Below, in pieces: positions 1-8,587 of a stretch of 64,000 nt of DNA. Position numbers and translations under genes: made by a program. The notes under the pieces were generated by a model. That model saw nothing but the letters and a program-made list of their open reading frames with translations. It was not told the origin of the DNA and searched no databases. This DNA is from Thalassolituus sp006212115 (GTDB lineage Bacteria > Pseudomonadota > Gammaproteobacteria > Pseudomonadales > Oceanobacteraceae): NCBI RefSeq assembly GCF_040372045.1, contig NZ_BAABWH010000003.1; one strand, written 5' to 3'. Position 1 is the stretch's first letter. Every line of letters starts with the position of its first letter.

Positions 1-1078
1 GTTGTCCAAGCCGCGCCCAGTCTCGTGTCGTCAGATAATGGAATGCGCCGCCAACGGGCTGGCCTTCTGCGTCAAATTCGATCACGGCACTCTGGATACC
101 CAGTGGCTGAAACAGCGTCTGTTGAACGAACTGGTAGTAGTCTTCAAGGGTTCCGCCTACTTCATTTTGAGCGATGCGGGCTAACAAATTGCTGTTGCCA
201 GTAGAGTAATTGAAGCGGGTGCCGGCTGGTGTATCGAGTGCCTGTTCTGCGTAGTAACCGGGCATATCCGGGACTTCAAATAATCCAAACCCCTGATCGG
301 GATCTTCGCCTTGAGCGGCTTCATTCCAGTCCAGACCAGCATTCATCTGAAGCATGTTCTTCAGAGTGATGACTGACTTTTCCGTACCTGTCCACTCTGC
401 TACAGGGGCAGGTGCCATCGGAGAGAGTCGGCCTTGATCGTAAAGTAAGCCAGTTACTGTTGCAGTGATGCTCTTGGCCATCGACCAGCTCAGCAGGGGG
501 CTATCGGGTTCAATATCATCTGAGTACCGTTCACTGACTAGCTGTCCTTTGTAGGCAACGGCTACGGACAGTGTGTTGCGCGTCGCATCTGGCGTATCCC
601 GGAAAGCTTCATCGATGTGCATTTCCAAGGCAGAGTGATCGAAGGCCGGATGAAGTTGGTCAATGGATGCTGCTCCTTTTGGCCACGGCGAGTGGTAGTC
701 CACTTGGCCGGTTAACAGTTCGGTGGGAGCTTGTCTGTCCAGCTCTACCAGAGACTTGTCATGTACCAGAGTGCACCCGAGTCCCTCGCGGTAGTACGCC
801 ACTTTTTCATTTTTTGAGCCGAAAATCCGATCGCGCACGGTGACGGTATGGTTGGATTCGTCGATGTCGATTTTCCAGATCAATGGCAGCGGAGAGATCT
901 GAGGTGCCACGAAGTCTTCGGTCAGGCGGGTTTCTTCGATACCACTGATCCATAGACCCGAGCAGATGTTTTTTGCCGCGTAACCCGTTCCAATCGGAAT
1001 ATCATCGAGGATACAGCCGCTCAGCAGGAGAGGGAGAGAAAGAACAACAGGAAGATGCAACGCACGATGTGTGAACAT
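1..1078 (-). CDS. Serine hydrolase lipoprotein, beta-lactamase (class C-like) fold, 3' end cut by window
   Basis: Reading on the minus strand from the ATG at 1078 gives 359 codons without a stop, running off the window edge. The N-terminus is a lipoprotein signal ending in a lipobox (LLSGC, Cys21 or so), so the protein is probably membrane anchored and periplasmic. The catalytic SxxK motif is visible as S199-M-A-K202 in the context WSMAKSITATVTG, and a YxN-like motif occurs as Y291-S-T-G-N. This is the pattern of the penicillin-binding/beta-lactamase (PF00144) family, which includes class C beta-lactamases, esterases and D-aminopeptidases. Residues 20-150 before the catalytic domain are not recognised. 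The substrate cannot be deduced. The gene is divergent from the metallo-hydrolase gene that follows. Confidence 0.85.
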   Translation of the reverse strand, partial: MFTHRALHLPVVLSLPLLLSGCILDDIPIGTGYAAKNICSGLWISGIEETRLTEDFVAPQISPLPLIWKIDIDESNHTVTVRDRIFGSKNEKVAYYREGLGCTLVHDKSLVELDRQAPTELLTGQVDYHSPWPKGAASIDQLHPAFDHSALEMHIDEAFRDTPDATRNTLSVAVAYKGQLVSERYSDDIEPDSPLLSWSMAKSITATVTGLLYDQGRLSPMAPAPVAEWTGTEKSVITLKNMLQMNAGLDWNEAAQGEDPDQGFGLFEVPDMPGYYAEQALDTPAGTRFNYSTGNSNLLARIAQNEVGGTLEDYYQFVQQTLFQPLGIQSAVIEFDAEGQPVGGAFHYLTTRDWARLGQ

Positions 1079-1234
1079 TAACGGGTACCCGATTATTATT
1101 GTTTTTATTAGCTGGGGGGAAGTATTCCATACTCACAGCCGGGTTACACTGTTCCAACAAGGATTGGCCTTTATAGATTGAAATCTGAGGGTAACTTGGA
1201 GACCCTTAAGTTTTCATGTTTTGAGAACCTACAG

Positions 1235-2278
1235 TTGAAAACAATACTTCTGTTAGTTGCCAGTCTCCTCGTTGCTGCCGGTTGCGCGGCCGTATTCGTT
1301 AACGAGCCTGATGCCGCTATGGCAGATCGCCCCGCGCACCACAGAGCAGATGGAACCTTTGTGAACACGGACGGTACGGCAATCAGTAAATCGTTTACCG
1401 ATTTACTGCGCTGGCGCTGGAGTCGCACTGAGCCCGATGCTATGGCGTTTGATGTGATGGAGCCCGATCCAGAGGTACTTGCTCAGCCGGTTGCCACTCA
1501 GGTTACCTGGCTGGGGCACAGCGCCTTTCTTCTGCAGGCAGGTGGCAAGAACGTTCTGACCGATCCGCATTTCTCTGAGCGGGCGTCTCCGCTGAGTTTT
1601 GCCGGACCCGAGCGCATCGTCGTGCCGCCACTGAGTATTGAGGCATTGCCGCACATTCATGCTGTGGTGATTTCTCATAATCACTACGATCATCTTGATG
1701 AGGCTTCCCTGACCGGGATTTACAACAAGCAGCCGGACAATCCACCTGTATTTGTCGTGCCATTGGGGCTGAAGGAAGAGCTGGTCAGTTACGGCATTAA
1801 AACTGCGGTAGAGCTGGACTGGTGGCAGTCCTATACGCACGACGGCATGACGTTGACCGCATTGCCCGTTAAACACTGGTCGCAGCGCACCTTCTTCGAT
1901 CGCAACCGAACGCTATGGGCTGGGTGGCTGGTGGATGCAGGAGGCTTTCGCTTCTTCCACGCCGGGGACAGCGGTTATTCAGATGATTTCAAAGAAATTG
2001 GCTCCCGCTACCCGGACATTGACCTCGCTGCGATTCCGATTGGTGCCTATGACCCAAGATGGTTTATGAAAGATGCCCACATGAGCCCGGAGGAGGCGGT
2101 GCAGGTCTACCTTGACCTCAATGCTCGTAAGGCAATTGGTATGCACTGGGGGACTTTTATTCTAACGGATGAAGAAATGGATGAGCCGCCACTGAAGTTG
2201 GCAGATGCGCTGGAGGCGAAAGGTATTGATGGGAGTCACTTCTCCGTGATGAAACACGGAGAAGTGGTTCAGTTCTGA
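1235..2278 (+). CDS. Metallo-beta-lactamase-fold hydrolase lipoprotein (NAPE-PLD/UlaG-like)
   Basis: The protein is a metal-dependent hydrolase with the signature HNHYDHLD (first His codon at 1676), preceded by a WLGHSAFLL strand and a TDPHFSERASP segment, as in the Lactamase_B_2 family that contains N-acyl-phosphatidylethanolamine phospholipase D and RomA-like proteins. Further metal ligands fit HAGDSGYS and the late MHWGTF. The frame is open from a TTG at 1178, but the TTG at 1235 gives a clean lipoprotein signal (KTILLLVASLLVAAGC), so I prefer it. The ribosome-binding site is weak for both. The product is likely a periplasmic lipoprotein acting on a phosphodiester or lipid substrate; the substrate is unknown. 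Confidence 0.85.
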   Translation: MKTILLLVASLLVAAGCAAVFVNEPDAAMADRPAHHRADGTFVNTDGTAISKSFTDLLRWRWSRTEPDAMAFDVMEPDPEVLAQPVATQVTWLGHSAFLLQAGGKNVLTDPHFSERASPLSFAGPERIVVPPLSIEALPHIHAVVISHNHYDHLDEASLTGIYNKQPDNPPVFVVPLGLKEELVSYGIKTAVELDWWQSYTHDGMTLTALPVKHWSQRTFFDRNRTLWAGWLVDAGGFRFFHAGDSGYSDDFKEIGSRYPDIDLAAIPIGAYDPRWFMKDAHMSPEEAVQVYLDLNARKAIGMHWGTFILTDEEMDEPPLKLADALEAKGIDGSHFSVMKHGEVVQF

Positions 2279-2287
2279 TCGTCCGAA

Positions 2288-4621
2288 TCAGTTAACGACA
2301 GGGATGTCGCATTCTTCTCCCGGCGGGCAGATACATAAGACGATGCCATCGCCGTCCGGTAGGCAATTCAGATTCTCACCCTCCATCACGAAGACGACCG
2401 TTTTGCTTATCACGTCGACCTGATAATCAATGCTGTAGTAACGGCCACCTTGCGGGTCGTCCTCATCGAAGCTATTGGCCCAACCAAAGCTGTTCTGTGC
2501 TTCGGTGTCATCGGCAAATATCAGAGAGTCCGTAAACCAGCTTGGCGCCAGCGATTGATCCTCTCCCAGCACACCATCGAAGATACGATTCTCGAATTGA
2601 CCGTAAATACTGACGTAGCAGTTGTCTACTGGCTGCCCCAGTGTGTCGACACAGCTGATGCTGTAGATATCAGAGGAACTGATGTCGTAGACCATATCGA
2701 TGTCTGCCGTATCCACATTCAGATCCAGGATTACCTCATCCGGTGTACCGTTTACGTACACATACTGATTTCCATCGTAGTCATAGATGTCGATGGATGA
2801 ACCGTTCAGTGCATTAACAACCTGCACTGTGAGTACGGATGCCATGTCGTTATAGGCAAAGGTTCCGGATAGTGGCGTGCCACTGAAGTCGGATTCTGTG
2901 AAGACGTATTCACCGGCCAGATCGTCTGTGATTCGCCCTGCACATGGGAAGTACTCAAGGTCCGCGCCGTCCAATGTTGCAGAACAGCTGATTGATCCCA
3001 GTCCGACAGAGGCTGTCAGTTGGATGTTAAGTGGCCCTGCCAACAGGTTGGTGTCGACGGTCTGGGTGGCGCCAAATCCCTGGATATTGGCGGCAACGGT
3101 TACCAGTTCGCCACTAACATATTCAAACTGTCCGGTCAGCGTCCCGGGATCAGTAGAGAACACTTCGTACGTGCCTGTGTCACCTGTTGCGGTACCGGTA
3201 CACGCTACCTGCGCAGTGCTTGCACCATCGGTGATAAAGCAGGAGACGGAGCCGGTATCAGTCGGATAGGGTAGCAGGTCTACAGTGACGCTGACGCTGC
3301 CCGGAACTGTGGTAAAGCTGGTCGTTCCGCGGAATATCTGGCTACCTGTGTGAATCAGATCAGCGTATACATCAAAGGTTACACCCGGCGGCAGATTGAT
3401 GGCGGTAACGCCACCATTATCAACGGTGAATGAACGGTTGAGAGTACCGCCGACCACGCGTACGAAGCAGCTTTCATCCACAGCGAGCAATTGACCTTCG
3501 CGGGTGCAATTAAGGACAAAAGAGGCGCGGTCTTCTTCTTTGTAGTAATCCCAGTTCCACGTGGTGAAGTGTGTCACTTCAGCCTCCAGAGCCAGGCCGG
3601 TCATCGATGAGGCTGAAGCGATAACGCTGCCTTCACCTTCTTCAACCCAAAGACCGGTTGCGGGATCAAACCACCACATCTCAATGGTGTCGCCCTCTGT
3701 GAGGATGCGTCCGTCAGCACCGATATTGCTCACCAGGTCCATCTGGATGGTTGCCGTTGCGCCTTGGGCTAACTGAAGTGGTTCGCCGTTTTGGGTAAAT
3801 TCGAAGTCAATCATACCTGTGGTCACCAATGCGACGACTTCGCCATTCTCGGTCAATGCCTGGCCTCCGCCGGGGAAGGCGGCTCCAATCTGACGAATAT
3901 CGATTGGCGTCATAGCCAGATCAATGTCACCGGTAACCGGATTTCCGTCGGCATCCACAAAAGCGCCGGCAGGCAGCGAGACGCTTGTTGATAGTTCCTC
4001 GGTATTCACTGTTGCAGGCGCTTCGTTATTAAACGTGACGGCGGCCGCTTGTTCAGTCATGGTTAATACGACAGCGGCCGACTCCGGGCTTCCGGAAAAT
4101 TCGTAGCGATAACTCTGATCAAGGTAGCCATCCTTCGCGGCTGTGACGACCATGACTGCATTCAGTGGTATATCTTCGAGTAGCGCCGTGCCGGTCGCAT
4201 CCGTCTGCGTTTCGGTGCCGTTCACAGTGATAGCCACGTCAGCAATGGCAAGGCCAGTCAGGTCTGCAGTGCGGATGGTGAAATCGAATTCAGGGTTAAG
4301 TACTTCAGCAGGCAACACATTGAGTTCGACTGTCGCTTCGCCTTCCTGGTCTTTCTCGTTAATAACCGTTACCGATAACGTATGCACGCCGGGTGTTGAG
4401 ACCAGTGCCTGACTCTCAGCCAGATTGCTGATCACGACACCATTCAGACTCCACGAGTAGGTAAGGCCATCGGTGTCGCCGCGAGTCACTTCGGCACTGT
4501 ATCCAAAGGGCTCATGTTGGGTAATTGAATCGGGGGTGGTGATTTCCACATCGAGCTTACAGCCCGTGAGTAATGTGACTACTGCCAAAAGAAGGACAGT
4601 AGTGAACTGACGTATCGCCAT
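2288..4621 (-). CDS. Large modular lipoprotein with PKD/Ig-like, carboxypeptidase-regulatory-like and paired-Cys modules
   Basis: This 777-residue protein starts with a lipoprotein signal (lipobox LLTGC). About residues 25-105 look like a PKD/Ig-like beta domain (TYSWSLNGVV, HTLSVTVIN), and about 113-190 like a carboxypeptidase regulatory-like domain (VAITVNGTETQTDATGTALL). A middle region about 190-350 resembles surface proteins with a FDPATGLWVEEG strand. From about residue 365 onward come four beta-rich modules, each opening with a cysteine pair 11-14 residues apart (first pair near C372, second near C461). The C-terminus has a short cysteine cluster (LCICPPGEEC). It is probably an exported, disulfide-stabilised surface or periplasmic lipoprotein involved in adhesion or binding. 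No catalytic motif is visible. Its 3' end is convergent with the metallo-hydrolase gene, with 9 bases between them. Confidence 0.75.
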   Translation of the reverse strand: MAIRQFTTVLLLAVVTLLTGCKLDVEITTPDSITQHEPFGYSAEVTRGDTDGLTYSWSLNGVVISNLAESQALVSTPGVHTLSVTVINEKDQEGEATVELNVLPAEVLNPEFDFTIRTADLTGLAIADVAITVNGTETQTDATGTALLEDIPLNAVMVVTAAKDGYLDQSYRYEFSGSPESAAVVLTMTEQAAAVTFNNEAPATVNTEELSTSVSLPAGAFVDADGNPVTGDIDLAMTPIDIRQIGAAFPGGGQALTENGEVVALVTTGMIDFEFTQNGEPLQLAQGATATIQMDLVSNIGADGRILTEGDTIEMWWFDPATGLWVEEGEGSVIASASSMTGLALEAEVTHFTTWNWDYYKEEDRASFVLNCTREGQLLAVDESCFVRVVGGTLNRSFTVDNGGVTAINLPPGVTFDVYADLIHTGSQIFRGTTSFTTVPGSVSVTVDLLPYPTDTGSVSCFITDGASTAQVACTGTATGDTGTYEVFSTDPGTLTGQFEYVSGELVTVAANIQGFGATQTVDTNLLAGPLNIQLTASVGLGSISCSATLDGADLEYFPCAGRITDDLAGEYVFTESDFSGTPLSGTFAYNDMASVLTVQVVNALNGSSIDIYDYDGNQYVYVNGTPDEVILDLNVDTADIDMVYDISSSDIYSISCVDTLGQPVDNCYVSIYGQFENRIFDGVLGEDQSLAPSWFTDSLIFADDTEAQNSFGWANSFDEDDPQGGRYYSIDYQVDVISKTVVFVMEGENLNCLPDGDGIVLCICPPGEECDIPVVN

Positions 4622-4727
4622 AGCTTGCTCCTTGCAGGTTTTGGGGAGGGAAACAATAGCACTAACCCTATGTCGTGATATGACACCGTGATAATCAGAC
4701 TGGAAAAGTCCCGGAATTAAATCGCGG

Positions 4728-4756
4728 TAGCGCCATGCGGCTACATAGTGGCGCTA
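4728..4756. repeat. Inverted repeat TAGCGCCA/TGGCGCTA
   Basis: TAGCGCCA (4728-4735) and TGGCGCTA (4749-4756) are perfect inverted copies separated by 13 bases. A competing GTAGC/GCTAC pairing overlaps it. There is no T-run, so it is not an intrinsic terminator. It could be an operator or an RNA hairpin in the divergent intergenic region. Confidence 0.4.
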
Positions 4757-5112
4757 ATGGAATAATACTAATGCCATATATGGGGTGGCTTATCCGGCAT
4801 GTTTGACCTTGGTCTTATGGTCTTTAGTCCGGTCCTCAGGTCACTTTGTCTTTCAGCATCCATATAACAATCCAGAAAAGCACCCGGTCAGGCACATTTA
4901 CCTGGCGGTTGATGGTCTTTCTGAGTTGCCATTGTTGTGCATGTCCGTGAGCTGGCTCACGTCTTGCTTCATAAACTGGCGACGTCAGAAAATGTTCTGG
5001 CTGTGACTGGCACTGATTTGCCTGTGGGGAAAACACGGAGTTTTTCTGGGCAGCTCCGGTGTCATTTTGAGCCGGTCAAGCGTGATCCAAGTCACGGATT
5101 GATCTCATGAAC

Positions 5113-5139
5113 TAAAGTTAGGGTACGGATGGCCGGAAC
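5113..5139 (+). promoter_or_regulatory. Possible sigma-28 (FliA)-type promoter
   Basis: TAAAGTTA at 5113-5120 and GCCGGAAC at 5132-5139 are separated by 11 bases. The enterobacterial flagellar sigma-28 consensus is TAAAGTTT-N11-GCCGATAA, so 7 of 8 and 5 of 8 positions match at the correct spacing. It lies about 57 bases upstream of the ATG at 5196. This is a match by eye only and may be chance. Confidence 0.3.
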
Positions 5140-5195
5140 GTATGGTCGTTCGTCGTACACAAAAGTTGTGATAACTGAGTGGAAGGATACTGAAT

Positions 5196-6086
5196 ATGTG
5201 GCTGACTATAGGCTTTGCGTGTCTTGGACTTTTCGCTGTAGCAATGCTCATGCATCGCTTCACGGCAGAGTGGAAAGGGGTTGCGGGCCAACATGCTGGA
5301 ATCGGATATGAGTATCGAACCTACAACGGTCGCTCAGGTCGACAAATCAAAGTAGGGATGAAAGTCTCTCGTCGTTATGATTTTGTGATGCGGCGTCACA
5401 CTCAACTCGACCGATTGCTTGGACGGGTAGGCATAGATAGCGACAAGCGCATCTGCCACCCTGCATTTGACGATAGTTTGGTCATTCTCTCCGACGATTT
5501 TACTGCTTCCCAGGCTCTTGCTGCCGCTCCCGGACTGAGTGACCGTCTGCTCAATCTGTTCAATCTTGGTTCGCCCGATACGGTGCGCCTTGTGAAGCTG
5601 GTTTGCCGACGTGGTCGCTTATGGGCTCTGGTCGAAGACAACGCTGCAGAGCGCTCTGAGATGGAGGCATTCGGTGACAACGCGCTGCCCGTAATGGCGG
5701 AGTTTGCAGATATTCTGCAGCGTCTGGAAGGCTCAGAGCATCAGCAACGTCCTGACCGTTATGCTGTACCTGCGGTTGCATTCTTGCTGATGGCGACAGG
5801 GTTTCTTACCAAGGGGACGTTGGAATGGTTGAGCACGGGCGCTGAATTGCCGGACTCAAGCCTGCTCATTCAGTCGATTATTTTTGGGAGCTTGGTTGCA
5901 CTTGCGCTGGGTTCTGTGACGATCCGGTTGATGCACTACAACTTCAAGAACCACAAAGTGTTTGCTGAGCTCTTTTTCGTAGGAATGTTGGGTGCATCCG
6001 CTACCATCTACGCAGACAAAGCGACGGAATACCGCATTGCTAACGGCATTGTGGATGCTCAGTTGAATTCACAGCAGAGTAGTTAA
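5196..6086 (+). CDS. Unknown membrane protein, four predicted TM segments
   Basis: I do not recognise this family. The ATG at 5196 has a good ribosome-binding site (GGAAGGA, 8 bases upstream). The 296-residue protein has one N-terminal hydrophobic segment (about residues 3-20), a soluble region of about 170 residues (roughly 21-190) rich in Arg and Leu with no known motif, and three more hydrophobic segments in the last third (about 193-212, 222-250 and 258-280). The soluble part is probably cytoplasmic or periplasmic between membrane anchors. A possible sigma-28-like promoter upstream would suggest coexpression with motility genes, but nothing in the protein confirms this. The gene is single and convergent with rnfE. 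Confidence 0.7.
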   Translation: MWLTIGFACLGLFAVAMLMHRFTAEWKGVAGQHAGIGYEYRTYNGRSGRQIKVGMKVSRRYDFVMRRHTQLDRLLGRVGIDSDKRICHPAFDDSLVILSDDFTASQALAAAPGLSDRLLNLFNLGSPDTVRLVKLVCRRGRLWALVEDNAAERSEMEAFGDNALPVMAEFADILQRLEGSEHQQRPDRYAVPAVAFLLMATGFLTKGTLEWLSTGAELPDSSLLIQSIIFGSLVALALGSVTIRLMHYNFKNHKVFAELFFVGMLGASATIYADKATEYRIANGIVDAQLNSQQSS

Positions 6087-6155
6087 CAGACTATCAACGA
6101 GAGCGGCCAGCAGCGCATGACTGCTGATCGCACTTTGAGCTATCGCACCTGACCA

Positions 6156-6863
6156 TTATTCAATGGTAACGCGTACTCGTTTACTGCCTTTCTCGACAGG
6201 GGCGGCTTTTGCTGCCGCTGCCTTATCCAGTCGATCATCAATGATGTTCTTGAAAGCAATGATCAGACCCATGCCAACAAACGCACCGGGTGGGAGAATC
6301 GCGAACAGGAAGTCGGGGTAATCATTGAACAGAACGATTTTCCAGTCTGCTGCGACAGGTCCGAACAGCAAATCCATATTACCAAAGATCACGCCCTGAC
6401 CTGTGACTTCGCGTAACGCACCCAACATCACTAGTACAACGGCAAAACCAATAGCCATCATGACACCGTCAACGATGGATGGCAGGATCGGGTTTTTGCA
6501 GGCGAATGCGTCTGCGCGCCCCAAAATAGCGCAATTAGTAACGATCAGGGGAATGAAGATCCCGAGTACTTCGTACAGTTCGTAAGTAAAAGCCTGCATC
6601 GTCAGCTCGGTGACGGTCACAAACGAAGCGATGATCATCACAAACGCCGGTAGTCGCACAGCATCGGATACATGATTGCGAATCAGAGATACGGCGGCAT
6701 TGGAGCCGACCAGTACCATCAATGTGGCAAGGCCCAGTCCCAGCGCATTGACCACCGATCCGGTTACAGCCAGCAATGGACACAGACCCAAGAGCTGCAC
6801 CAGAGCAGGGTTGTTTTTCCATAATCCATCTAAGGAAATGTCGCTGTATGACTTAGTTGCCAT
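6156..6863 (-). CDS. rnfE: Rnf electron transport complex subunit E
   Basis: RnfE is an integral membrane subunit of the Rnf complex, which couples electron transfer between ferredoxin and NAD(H) to ion movement across the inner membrane. The sequence shows the RnfA/RnfE family hallmarks (LWKNNPALVQLLGLCPLLAV near the N-terminus, the conserved FIPLIVTNCAILGRADAFA segment) and six hydrophobic segments. The open frame extends upstream to 6884, but the ATG at 6863 has an AGAGGAA site six bases upstream and gives the usual MATKSYSD-type start, so I use it. The start overlaps the end of rnfG by 11 bases. It is the last gene of the operon; the frequent neighbour nth (endonuclease III) is not present downstream. 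Confidence 0.95.
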   Translation of the reverse strand: MATKSYSDISLDGLWKNNPALVQLLGLCPLLAVTGSVVNALGLGLATLMVLVGSNAAVSLIRNHVSDAVRLPAFVMIIASFVTVTELTMQAFTYELYEVLGIFIPLIVTNCAILGRADAFACKNPILPSIVDGVMMAIGFAVVLVMLGALREVTGQGVIFGNMDLLFGPVAADWKIVLFNDYPDFLFAILPPGAFVGMGLIIAFKNIIDDRLDKAAAAKAAPVEKGSKRVRVTIE

Positions 6864-7533
6864 TGGAAGTTCCTCTTGCTGCAAGACGTGCGGGATTCAG
6901 GTCGGGATCTAACAGCTCGTCTCGATGCCGTTCAAAAAACGCCAGTGTATTGTATACCGACGCAACGACGGCCCGAGGCGTGATGGTGGCACCCGTGAAC
7001 TCATCGAATTCACCGCCATCTTTCTTCACAGCCCATCCATCTGCTTCAGGATTGACCAACGACTTACCCTCGAAACCTCTGATCCAGTCCGATTTGCGCA
7101 CTTCAATCTTGTCACCCAATCCAGGTGTTTCTCTGTGCGCGACGACACGGACGCCAGCCAGTGACCCATCTGCACGAATGCCGACAATCATATCGATATG
7201 GGTGGTATAGCCGTCCGGCGCGACTGCGGGAAGGATAACGGCGCTAATTTGTCCCTGATTGCGGGCACGGTACACAACAGCGCTATCGGGAATTGGCCCC
7301 AACAGCTCAGCATCAGCAAATGGCGCTATGGATAATGTGTCCGTCAGCAGATCATTATCGTAACTGTCCGCGGGTACGATCTGATTTAAGGCGCGACCTT
7401 CCGCCGCCTTGATGTTGTTTGCAATGCGTTCACTGGTCAGTGTTTGTGTCAGCGCAATTGCACCAGCGGTCACCATTGCGAATATGGCGAGACCAACAGC
7501 GTTCTTACGGATGGCAGTCAGCAATTCGACCAT
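6853..7533 (-). CDS. rnfG: Rnf electron transport complex subunit G (FMN-binding)
   Basis: RnfG is a periplasm-facing flavoprotein of the Rnf complex carrying a covalently bound FMN. The sequence has one N-terminal membrane anchor (residues about 9-30) followed by the FMN-binding domain. The flavinylation motif is seen as T-G-A-T at the end of DEFTGATITP, with Thr183 the expected FMN-linked residue. The conserved segment VVAHRETPGLGDKIE is also present. Length (226 residues) is usual. The start codon overlaps the rnfD stop by one base (TAATG), indicating translational coupling. Confidence 0.95.
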   Translation of the reverse strand: MVELLTAIRKNAVGLAIFAMVTAGAIALTQTLTSERIANNIKAAEGRALNQIVPADSYDNDLLTDTLSIAPFADAELLGPIPDSAVVYRARNQGQISAVILPAVAPDGYTTHIDMIVGIRADGSLAGVRVVAHRETPGLGDKIEVRKSDWIRGFEGKSLVNPEADGWAVKKDGGEFDEFTGATITPRAVVASVYNTLAFFERHRDELLDPDLNPARLAARGTSNGN

Positions 7534-8585
7534 TATTGATCCCCCGACTTAAGCCCACGCTTGGCTTTCTTGTGTCCGTAACTTCTTGGCTGTGTGTATG
7601 CGTCGATGAAAGGGGCAGTGAAGTTCATCAACAGTACGGCAAATGCCACGGCATCGGGGTAGGCGCCCCAAGTGCGGATCAGGTACACCAATATGCCGAT
7701 ACCTGCGCCGTAAATGATTTTCCCGGTTGGTGTAGTAGATGCTGATACAGGGTCGGTGGCGATAAAGAAGGCCCCGAGCATGGTTGCGCCGCTGAGCATA
7801 TGCAGAGTAACCGGTGTGCAGGCGTCTGCATCCCACCCCAGTACCAATGAGCATACTGCTAATGCAACCAACATTGAAATTGGGATATGCCAGGTGATGA
7901 TTTTTCGTGCGAGCAAAAACAAACCGCCTGCGAGGAATGCTAGATTCACCCATTCCCAGCCACCATTGAGCCAGCCATTGAATGTCGAGGTCTGCAATAC
8001 CTGCTCGCTGGTCTGCTGGCCGATCAGATGTTTGTACTGATCAAGCGGGGTCGCGCCAGTGTATGCATCCGCCATACCGGGGGCGGAGGCGAATATCATG
8101 CTCAGGGTATCGGAAAAGCTCGCCACATCCTGTCCGCTGACCTGAAAAGAGATCGCCCAATTCGTGGTCATCTGTACCGGAAATGAAATCAGAACCAGAG
8201 CGTAGCCAACCATGGCCGGGTTGAACGGATTGTTACCGATACCGCCGTAGATCTGTTTGGCAAAGACGATGGAGAAGGCCGTCGCAAATACGGTGATCCA
8301 CCAGGGAGCAAGGGGAGGCAGTGCCAAGCCCAGCAGCAGACCGGTGACCAGAGCTGTGTTGTCCTTCAGAAAGAACGACACAGGATAGCGACGCATTTTC
8401 AGAACGATGGCTTCGGATAGCAGGGCGGTTACGATCGCCAAGGTGGTATTGATCAGGGTTCCGTAGCCGAATAGCCAGGTCATAACGGCCAGGCCGGGCA
8501 AGGTTGCCAGGGCAACCGTCGCCATAATACGACTAGTCCGGTTCGTTCCTCGGGTATGGGGTGATGACAGCGTCAGCAGCGCCAT
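7533..8585 (-). CDS. rnfD: Rnf electron transport complex subunit D (FMN-binding)
   Basis: RnfD is a polytopic inner-membrane subunit with a covalently attached FMN, homologous to NqrB. The sequence shows multiple hydrophobic helices, the family segment GGIGNNPFNPAMVGYA, and the flavinylation motif S-G-A-T within MLSGATMLGAFFIATDPVS (Thr268 expected to carry FMN). It is 350 residues, a normal length. It starts three bases after rnfC and ends overlapping rnfG, within the rnfABCDGE order. Confidence 0.95.
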   Translation of the reverse strand: MALLTLSSPHTRGTNRTSRIMATVALATLPGLAVMTWLFGYGTLINTTLAIVTALLSEAIVLKMRRYPVSFFLKDNTALVTGLLLGLALPPLAPWWITVFATAFSIVFAKQIYGGIGNNPFNPAMVGYALVLISFPVQMTTNWAISFQVSGQDVASFSDTLSMIFASAPGMADAYTGATPLDQYKHLIGQQTSEQVLQTSTFNGWLNGGWEWVNLAFLAGGLFLLARKIITWHIPISMLVALAVCSLVLGWDADACTPVTLHMLSGATMLGAFFIATDPVSASTTPTGKIIYGAGIGILVYLIRTWGAYPDAVAFAVLLMNFTAPFIDAYTQPRSYGHKKAKRGLKSGDQ

Positions 8586-8587
8586 GA

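Larger units (their letters stand above)
4622..5195. other. 574-base non-coding gap
   Basis: This divergent intergenic region lies between the modular lipoprotein gene (minus) and the membrane-protein gene (plus). Short open frames occur here (for example 4785-5006 plus and 4836-5036 minus), but none has a convincing start signal or protein-like composition. It contains an 8-bp inverted repeat at 4728-4756 and a possible sigma-28-type promoter at 5113-5139, listed separately. Nothing else is recognisable. Confidence 0.6.

Noticed and set aside
4785..5036. Small open frames on both strands in the 4.6-5.2 kb gap
   Set aside because: No ribosome-binding site, no family resemblance and overlapping opposite frames; treated as non-coding.
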